Shown: positions 1 through 4,752 of the stretch, one piece after another
Numbering within the stretch: position 1 is the first letter of the stretch
Layout: each line of letters opens with the position of its first letter
DNA from: Candidatus Aminicenantes bacterium UBA647
GTDB lineage: Bacteria > Acidobacteriota > Aminicenantia > UBA2199
Assembly (NCBI GenBank): GCA_002299555.1
Contig: DBOL01000081.1
Coordinates: 1 to 6,126, forward strand
Direction of reading: 5' to 3'
Length of the DNA: 6,126 nt
Position numbers and translations under genes: made by a program
The notes under the pieces: generated by a model
The model's database searches: none
What the model saw: the letters and a program-made list of their open reading frames with translations, nothing else
What the model was told of the DNA's origin: nothing

Positions 1-262
1 CTTCATCAAATTTTCTTTCAAAGAGTTCCTTTATCCCGGTAACTGCTTCAAGCTCATCTTCCCCTTCAGCTTCAATGGCTATATCGTTTCCCACTGATGC
101 AGCCAGTGTCAGTATTCCAAGAAGGCTTTTTGCATTCACTCTGTCACCATTAAATAACAAAAAAATATTTGAATTGAAGTTGTTGGCAAGGTGTGATAAC
201 TTTGCGGCAGCTCTTGCATGAAGTCCTAATTTATTTGTTATTTTAATTTTCTCTTTTTGCAT
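1..262 (-). CDS. ptsH: HPr phosphocarrier protein (partial, C-terminus cut by the window edge)
   Basis: HPr is the small cytoplasmic phosphocarrier that takes phosphate from enzyme I on a histidine and passes it to EIIA proteins. I translated this gene by hand, and 87 residues are visible with no stop before the edge. The active-site motif LGLHARAAA places the histidine at residue 15, and the regulatory motif NAKSLLG places serine at residue 46; both match the standard numbering of the family. Ser46 is the target of HPr kinase, whose gene lies just upstream. HPr proteins are usually 85-90 residues, so only a few residues should be missing. The start is the ATG at 262-260. It is preceded by an in-frame stop (TAG, 277-275) that overlaps a Shine-Dalgarno-like AGGAG (276-272), 9 bases from the ATG. 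The gene overlaps the end of the preceding EIIA gene by 20 bases, suggesting coupled translation. The identification is very secure. Confidence 0.96.
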   Translation of the reverse strand, partial: MQKEKIKITNKLGLHARAAAKLSHLANNFNSNIFLLFNGDRVNAKSLLGILTLAASVGNDIAIEAEGEDELEAVTGIKELFERKFDE

Positions 263-665
263 TTTTCCTGTCTCCTAAGTATTCACTTATAATGCTAATA
301 CCATCCCGGGCACCGTCTCTTACTATATTTAATAATTCTTTGAAGCTTATCTTCTTCTCTTTATATGTAAGGAACTTCAGGATCCCGGGGAGGTTTATCC
401 CGGTTATTATCTCAACATTGGGCCTGTTAAATCGAAGGCTTAGATTTGCGGGAGATCCCCCGAACATATCTGTGAAAATAATTATTCCTGAATCTTTGTT
501 CTTATTCAAAAATGCTCTGATCTTTTTTTCAATTATAGTCCCGTCCTCATCCCATTCGAAGGGGAAGATCTCTATATCACTCTTTTGTTCAAGTATGCTG
601 TCAGCAACATCGATTATTGCTTTACCAAGTTCACCATGCGTGATGATCAAACCTTTTATCTTCAT
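243..665 (-). CDS. PTS EIIA component, mannose family (EIIA-Man-like), stand-alone
   Basis: This is a 140-residue single-domain protein of the mannose/sorbose EIIA family, cytoplasmic, expected to accept phosphate from HPr. The N-terminal strand KGLIITHGELG puts the phosphorylatable histidine at residue 10, the same position as in E. coli ManX. Residues 66-74 (DMFGGSPAN) are the conserved Asp-plus-Gly loop near the active site, and EIITGINLP (85-93) is a further family motif. A full ManX continues into an EIIB domain; this protein ends after the EIIA domain, and no EIIB, EIIC or EIID gene is visible nearby. It therefore resembles the orphan EIIA-Man of the proteobacterial nitrogen-PTS cluster, whose role is regulatory rather than transport; that role is inferred here from context. 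Its ATG overlaps the hprK stop in an ATGA arrangement (4 bases), with a purine-rich AAGGAAAAAGG just before it. I leave the symbol blank because manX and ptsM are both used for such genes. Confidence 0.93.
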   Translation of the reverse strand: MKIKGLIITHGELGKAIIDVADSILEQKSDIEIFPFEWDEDGTIIEKKIRAFLNKNKDSGIIIFTDMFGGSPANLSLRFNRPNVEIITGINLPGILKFLTYKEKKISFKELLNIVRDGARDGISIISEYLGDRKNAKREN

Positions 666-1585
666 CCTTTTTCCTTGTTTAAATGTTCCAGAAAAGATTC
701 ACTTCCACTTTTTCTTGATATGAAATATTTCACAGTAATTTCAATCAATGTTGAGAGGTTTCTCCCCATGGATACCGGAAGTTTGAACATAGGAATATCT
801 TTGCCAAAGATCGGGAAATATAAATTCTCTTCTCCGAGTCTGTCATATTTTTTCTTCGGATCCCAGTTTTCCATATCGATAACAAGATCAAGCTTCTTCT
901 CTTCAAGCATTGCTCCAAACCCGAACATGTCAACAATGTTTATTATCCCCAATCCTCTGACCTCGATCCACTTTTTTATAGAATCAATATATTTGCCTAC
1001 AGGTTCATCATTTGAATCAAGATAAAATTCTATAAGATCGTCAGAAATAAGCTGGTGGCCTTTCTTGATAAGCTCTAATGCGGTTTCACTTTTCCCTATG
1101 CCTGATTCACCTCTTATGAGTATACCTTGTCCCATTATATCCATAAGAACACCATTGATCCTGACTTTCTCGGAAAAGTGTTTGAAAAGATATGAAGATG
1201 TTCTTGATATCAGATGTGATGATTTTAAGTCGGATACCAGAACAGATATTCTGTTAATATTTAATATCTCAATTATTTCAGGTTTCAGCACTTGCTCTTC
1301 AGCAACGATAACGGCGGGAGGTTTCAGAGTAATGAACCAATCCAGACTTTTTTTACAGTCAGCAGGTTTCAGGCTGTTCAAATATCCGGTTTCGGTTTTT
1401 CCGAATATCTGAAGACTTCCCTTGTTTACAAACTCCATATATCCTGCCAATGCCAGCCCGGGTTTCTGTGTGTCCGGATGTGTTATTTTTTTATTCAGCC
1501 ACTTCTCATTAAATGTTTTTTTTATACTGATATCAGGTACATTCAGTAAAATGCTTATTTCAACTCCCTTTTTGGATCTAATCAT
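662..1585 (-). CDS. hprK: HPr kinase/phosphorylase
   Basis: HprK phosphorylates HPr on Ser46 using ATP or pyrophosphate and can reverse this with inorganic phosphate, so it sets how much HPr is available for the His15 relay. With the ATG at 1585 it has 307 residues, a normal family length. The N-terminal domain carries HPDTQKPGLALAGY and the later IFGKTE motif typical of HprK. The C-terminal catalytic domain shows the P-loop GESGIGKSE (about 159-167), the acidic pair DD (182-183), the signature WIEVRGLGIIN (about 206-216) and the K3-type loop with GRNLSTLIE (274-282). A TTG at 1597 would add four residues but lacks a ribosome site, whereas the ATG has GAAGA a few bases before it, so I chose the ATG. 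The gene overlaps the end of ptsN by 8 bases. Two oddities are visible: the conserved histidine before the P-loop is asparagine (residue 144), and the loop usually reading VRPGRN reads VSMGRN. Confidence 0.95.
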   Translation of the reverse strand: MIRSKKGVEISILLNVPDISIKKTFNEKWLNKKITHPDTQKPGLALAGYMEFVNKGSLQIFGKTETGYLNSLKPADCKKSLDWFITLKPPAVIVAEEQVLKPEIIEILNINRISVLVSDLKSSHLISRTSSYLFKHFSEKVRINGVLMDIMGQGILIRGESGIGKSETALELIKKGHQLISDDLIEFYLDSNDEPVGKYIDSIKKWIEVRGLGIINIVDMFGFGAMLEEKKLDLVIDMENWDPKKKYDRLGEENLYFPIFGKDIPMFKLPVSMGRNLSTLIEITVKYFISRKSGSESFLEHLNKEKG

Positions 1586-2045
1586 TTTTTTCTTCAAATT
1601 GTTTTACTATCTCTGCAAGTTGAGTGCTGTTCTTTGCTTTCAATAATTCACCAATAAGGTCCCCCGGTTTTTTTATTAAAGATGCTGCAGCTGCAAGTAT
1701 CTGGAGATGCAATGCTGGTGTACCGGATGGAGAAAGAACAAGGAAAATGAGGTGTACAGGTTCCTTATCACTTGGATTGTATAAAAATCCTTTTCTGCTC
1801 ATCGCAATCATAATGATCGGATTCTTCAGATCCCTGATCTTTGCATGTGGAATCGCAGTGTTTTTCCCTATTGATGTTGAAGCAAGTTTTTCCCTTTCCA
1901 ACAGCTTAATAATGATGGCTTTACTATCTGAAATTTTGTTCTTTTCTTTGAGGATATCAGTCATTTCCTCAAGAACTCCATTTGTATCGTCATTCTTCAG
2001 TTCTGTCAGAAGGAGTTCTTTATCAATTATTGTTGAAAGTTTCAC
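1578..2045 (-). CDS. ptsN: PTS EIIA-Ntr family regulatory protein
   Basis: This 155-residue cytoplasmic protein belongs to the EIIA-Ntr (fructose-type EIIA) family, which receives phosphate from HPr-like proteins and regulates other proteins according to its phosphorylation state. The motif GKNTAIPHAK places the active-site histidine at residue 67, and the surrounding sequence is typical of the family. The C-terminal half includes HLIFLVLSPSGTPALHLQIL (98-117), matching the conserved core and the HL.(I/L)L element after it. The start is a GTG at 2045; it gives the conserved MKLS N-terminus and overlaps the hpf stop as GTGA (4 bases). The ribosome site before it is weak, so translation probably relies on coupling to hpf. 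Position between hpf and hprK downstream of rpoN is the classic ptsN context, which supports PtsN over a fructose transporter EIIA. No EIIB or EIIC is fused or adjacent. Confidence 0.95.
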   Translation of the reverse strand: MKLSTIIDKELLLTELKNDDTNGVLEEMTDILKEKNKISDSKAIIIKLLEREKLASTSIGKNTAIPHAKIRDLKNPIIMIAMSRKGFLYNPSDKEPVHLIFLVLSPSGTPALHLQILAAAASLIKKPGDLIGELLKAKNSTQLAEIVKQFEEKND

Positions 2046-2596
2046 TTTTCTATTTTTGCATCAATTAAAGATATCTCATTATTTCGGGTAAAGAAAACCA
2101 CAGCTATATTATTGGTCTCAACATTAAGAAACAAGTAAGCATTTTCTCCACTCTCTTTTAAGAAGAACACAGCCTCTTCCAGCGAGAGAGGTTTTGGGGA
2201 ATAGTTCCTTGATATTTGTATCCTATCCGGACCGCCATCTTCTTTTTCTTCAGGCAGGGGTTGATCTCCACCAAAGAATCCCTGAAGAAAATTTCCCTTA
2301 CTCCTTCTTTTATCACCTTTGAGTTTTTCCTTGTTCTTTTTTGCCTGTGTTTTTATGGAATTAAAAGCATTCCTGAGTGCCTGCTTGATAAGGGGTTCCG
2401 TTGATACCACATGATAATTATTCATTTTGGTCTTAATGTTTATCTCAATTTTAAAGCCGTGTTTTTCTTCGCTGACCAGCACTTCTGAATCAATTATCCC
2501 TCCACTGAATTTTTCAATATTCTTTAGAGATTTTTCTGCATATCCTTTTAGTGCACCGGGAAACTTTACGTTCTTTGATGTAAATTTAATACTCAT
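2042..2596 (-). CDS. hpf: Ribosome hibernation promoting factor, long form (HPF/RaiA family)
   Basis: HPF binds the decoding region of the 30S subunit and inactivates ribosomes during slow growth; long forms also carry a C-terminal domain that pairs two 70S particles into 100S dimers. The protein has 184 residues. Residues 1-95 form the RaiA/S30AE domain (start SIKFTSKNVKFPGALKGYAE, with a Lys-rich end EP..KQALRNAFNSIKTQAKK). Residues 96-124 are a charged, Gly- and Pro-rich linker. Residues 125-181 resemble the long-HPF C-terminal domain: RNYSPKPLSLEEAVFFLKES corresponds to the family's K.F..KPM..EEA pattern, followed by FLNVETNNIAVVFF. The usual VVYRR.DG.YGLI ending is altered to VVFFTRNNEISLID, so dimerisation strength is uncertain. 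The ATG follows a strong AAAGGAG at 2608-2602 with 5 bases between. The gene begins 10 bases after rpoN ends and overlaps ptsN by 4 bases. Confidence 0.93.
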   Translation of the reverse strand: MSIKFTSKNVKFPGALKGYAEKSLKNIEKFSGGIIDSEVLVSEEKHGFKIEINIKTKMNNYHVVSTEPLIKQALRNAFNSIKTQAKKNKEKLKGDKRRSKGNFLQGFFGGDQPLPEEKEDGGPDRIQISRNYSPKPLSLEEAVFFLKESGENAYLFLNVETNNIAVVFFTRNNEISLIDAKIEK

Positions 2597-2601
2597 TTTT
2601 A

Positions 2602-2619
2602 CTCCTTTAATCTCCTTTT
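2602..2619 (-). promoter_or_regulatory. Strong, duplicated ribosome binding site for hpf
   Basis: Two near-identical Shine-Dalgarno sequences lie in tandem at the rpoN/hpf junction: AAAAGGAG (2619-2612), inside the last codons of rpoN, and AAAGGAG (2608-2602), which spans the rpoN stop codon. The second sits 5 bases from the hpf ATG and is the likely working site. The first is about 15 bases upstream of the ATG, too far for optimal initiation, and may be either coincidence of the Lys-Gly-Asp codons or an extra ribosome-docking site. This is the strongest ribosome site in the window, fitting high HPF output relative to rpoN from one transcript. Confidence 0.7.
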
Positions 2620-4001
2620 AATTTGTATTCCTCTTTTCTTTCAGATGAATTCAAAATATTCATCTCATCCCTGTAATTCCTTACGGTCCTTCTTGATATC
2701 TGGATTCCCAGATTTTTAAGTTTTTCAGCAAGTACCTGATCTGAAAGAGGTTTTGCCTTAGGCTCTTCTTCAATTATATTTTTAAGTTTATCCATTACTG
2801 TGTCAACCGAGTGTATAAATCCGAAATCTCCTTTAATTCCGTGAGAGAAAAATTTCTTAAGACTTACTATTCCATTCTCTGTTGCGATAAACTTGTTGTT
2901 AACAGTCCTCGAAATTGTCGACTCGTTAAATCCAAGATCTTCAGCTACTTTTTTCATGGTCAAAGGTTTTTTCCATTTTTCACCGAATTCAAGAAAATCT
3001 TTTTGAGCTTTTACGAGATAATCAGCAATTTTTTCGATCATTGATTTCCTAAGTGAGGTTCCTTCTATGAACAAATTGGCGCTCTTCAACTTTTCCTTAA
3101 GATAGTTTGCTGTATCCTTATCTTTGGCTTTGCCGGACATATTGTCATAATATTGAGAAAGAACTATATTAGGAATCCCGTCATTCACATATTTTGCCTG
3201 GTAATCCTTTTTTTTAGGATCTTTAACAAGTATCAGGTCCACATCCGCATAGTCTATTTCATTTTGTGAAAATTCAAGCCCTGGCTTTGGATTAAGTCTC
3301 CTGAGTTTTTTTATTAGAAGGTTTAGATCTTCATTTTCAATTTTCAGTTTTGGTAATATGACGGAAAACTTGGATCGGGAAAGGTCTTCAAGATGAGAAG
3401 TGATCAGCTGAATAAGAGTTCTATTCTCTTCGTTATCTTCGATCTGGCTTAACAGACATTCAGATAGAGATTTGGAAGCAACTCCCTGAGGATCAAATGT
3501 TCTAATGATCTTTCTTATATTCTCCATCTCCTCCGGAGTAGAATTCAGGGAAGAAGCAACTGATTCTACTTCAAAATCAAGGTAACCGTCATCTTTCAGG
3601 TTATAGATGATATATTTTGCCAGTTCCAGCTCTTTCTCTGTGAATTGAACCTGAGCCTGCTGGATAAGATGATCGGCAAGTGTGATCCGGGATGAACCGA
3701 ATAATTCGATAACACTATTTTTATCAAGTTTATCTTTGTTCCTCAGGAACCCGTCTTCTATATAAGAATTGAAAAGCGACTGATCGGCTCTTTCAATTTT
3801 TTTCTCCATAATATTTGGAGCGTCTGCTTCGGTCTTCTCCGGTGGCGGGTCATCAAGCTCAAGCATCGGGTTTGAATCGATCTCATTTTTTATCTTATCC
3901 ATGAATTCGATCCTGCTTAAAGGGAGGAAGCCGATGAATGTATGTATGACAGGGTTCATCAGCAGTTTTTGCTGAGTTTTCAATACAAGTTTTGTCGCCA
4001 T
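2607..4001 (-). CDS. rpoN: RNA polymerase sigma-54 factor
   Basis: RpoN directs RNA polymerase to -24/-12 promoters and needs an ATP-driven enhancer-binding activator to open DNA. From the ATG at 4001 it has 464 residues, close to the family's usual length. Region I (about 3-47) is the Gln/Leu-rich activator-interacting segment, with LVLKTQQKLLMNP and ending NPMLEL. An acidic, Pro-rich region II follows (about 48-95). The core-binding region occupies about 97-290. The helix-turn-helix is about 347-385 (KKVAEDLGFNESTISRTV), and the RpoN box near the end reads SRRTVRNYRD (436-445), close to the canonical ARRTVAKYRE. A GTG at 4010 would add three residues, but AGGTGG at 4012-4007 is correctly spaced for the ATG and overlaps that GTG, so I chose the ATG. 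It overlaps the lptB stop by one base (TGATG). No activator with an AAA+ domain is visible in the window. Confidence 0.97.
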   Translation of the reverse strand: MATKLVLKTQQKLLMNPVIHTFIGFLPLSRIEFMDKIKNEIDSNPMLELDDPPPEKTEADAPNIMEKKIERADQSLFNSYIEDGFLRNKDKLDKNSVIELFGSSRITLADHLIQQAQVQFTEKELELAKYIIYNLKDDGYLDFEVESVASSLNSTPEEMENIRKIIRTFDPQGVASKSLSECLLSQIEDNEENRTLIQLITSHLEDLSRSKFSVILPKLKIENEDLNLLIKKLRRLNPKPGLEFSQNEIDYADVDLILVKDPKKKDYQAKYVNDGIPNIVLSQYYDNMSGKAKDKDTANYLKEKLKSANLFIEGTSLRKSMIEKIADYLVKAQKDFLEFGEKWKKPLTMKKVAEDLGFNESTISRTVNNKFIATENGIVSLKKFFSHGIKGDFGFIHSVDTVMDKLKNIIEEEPKAKPLSDQVLAEKLKNLGIQISRRTVRNYRDEMNILNSSERKEEYKLKGD

Positions 4002-4717
4002 CAATTCCACCTAAACTCTTTTCCGAGGTATTCTTCTTTCACTCTATTGTTTGAAATCAGCTCTAAAGAGTTTCCCTGAAATATTAACTCTCCTTTATTT
4101 ATTATGTATGACCTATCAGTGATTTTCAATATTTCTCTTACATTATGATCGGTTATGATTATCCCAATTCCTTTTTCTTTAAAAGTCAGAATGAGTTTTC
4201 TTATTTCGTTGATCTGGATAGGGTCAATTCCGGCAAATGGTTCGTCGAGGAGCAGAAAGTCAGGATTTAATACAAGTGATCTGGCAATTTCAAGTCTACG
4301 CCTCTCTCCTCCGGAAAGTAAGGAGGCTTTTCTGTCCCTGAGATCTGATAATCCCATCTCATACAGAACTTCCTCGATCTTCACCTCTTTTTTCTCTTTT
4401 CTGTGTTCAAGGACAGCATAGATATTATCAACAACAGACATTCCTCTGAAAACGGATGGCTCTTGGGGAAGGAATCCGATACCTGATCTTGCTCTCATAT
4501 AGACCGGGTACTTTGTAATGTTAATATTATTAAGGAGTATCTCCCCGGATTCAGGCCTGTGGATCCCCAGAATCATATGGAAGGTTGTAGTTTTTCCTGC
4601 TCCATTCGGGCCGAGGAGGCCAATAACTTCTCCCGAGCAAACTTTAATTGAAATGTTATTTACAACTCTCCTCTTCTTAAAAGATATACTCATACCCTTC
4701 CCTTCGAGAGTTTTCAT
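4001..4717 (-). CDS. lptB: Lipopolysaccharide export ATPase LptB
   Basis: LptB is the cytoplasmic ATPase that, as a dimer with the membrane proteins LptF and LptG, powers extraction of lipopolysaccharide from the inner membrane and its transfer to the Lpt bridge. The 238-residue product is full length. It shows Walker A GPNGAGKT (36-43), the Q-loop GFLPQEPSVFRGMSV (Gln85), the ABC signature LSGGERRRLEIAR (134-146), Walker B FLLLDEP (154-160, catalytic Glu159), and the switch histidine in TDHNVRE (His191). PQE.S(I/V)FR, LLDEPFAG(I/V)DP and the C-terminal LGKEF(R) are LptB hallmarks that separate it from branched-chain amino acid transporters (LivF/LivG). The ATG at 4717 follows a modest GGGTGA. 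The gene starts 35 bases after the sensor kinase and runs directly into rpoN, the usual partner. The lptA and lptC genes commonly found upstream are absent here. Confidence 0.97.
   Translation of the reverse strand: MKTLEGKGMSISFKKRRVVNNISIKVCSGEVIGLLGPNGAGKTTTFHMILGIHRPESGEILLNNINITKYPVYMRARSGIGFLPQEPSVFRGMSVVDNIYAVLEHRKEKKEVKIEEVLYEMGLSDLRDRKASLLSGGERRRLEIARSLVLNPDFLLLDEPFAGIDPIQINEIRKLILTFKEKGIGIIITDHNVREILKITDRSYIINKGELIFQGNSLELISNNRVKEEYLGKEFRWN
4007..4012 (-). promoter_or_regulatory. Ribosome binding site that decides the rpoN start
   Basis: AGGTGG lies within the last codons of lptB, 5 bases before the ATG at 4001. It overlaps the alternative GTG start at 4010, which therefore has no room for a ribosome site of its own. 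Together with the TGATG stop/start overlap, this indicates that rpoN is translated by termination-reinitiation coupling with lptB. Confidence 0.65.
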
Positions 4718-4752
4718 GTTTTTGTCACCCGTTTACAGCAAAAGGAATTCTA
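4718..4752 (-). other. Short intergenic spacer between the sensor kinase and lptB
   Basis: These 35 bases are the longest non-coding stretch in the window. I see no inverted repeat followed by a T-run on the minus strand, so there is no visible intrinsic terminator, and the space is too short for a clear separate promoter plus operator. GGGTGA close to the lptB ATG is the likely ribosome site. Read-through from the kinase gene into lptB is therefore plausible, although a promoter inside the kinase coding region cannot be excluded. Confidence 0.5.

Noticed and set aside
33..405. Four copies of a CCGGGAT-like word at about 33, 304, 382 and 399
   Set aside because: All are inside coding sequence with irregular spacing and differing flanks, and on the minus strand mostly encode Gly-Ile or Pro-Gly-Ile. 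Codon coincidence is enough.
745..936. A 63-codon minus-strand frame inside hprK
   Set aside because: It is out of frame with hprK, within the conserved catalytic domain, and has no motif of its own.
292..1025. Overlapping plus-strand open frames opposite the EIIA and hprK genes
   Set aside because: Both lie entirely antisense to well-supported genes, give Phe/Ser-rich low-information translations, and match no family I recognise.
1586..1597. TTG start four codons upstream of the hprK ATG
   Set aside because: No ribosome binding site precedes it, whereas the ATG at 1585 has a purine-rich site at suitable distance. Only four residues are at stake.
1624..2091. A 155-codon open frame on the plus strand opposite ptsN
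   Set aside because: It is the antisense shadow of ptsN, whose conserved MKLS start, His67 motif and neighbours are convincing. The plus-strand translation has no recognisable domain.
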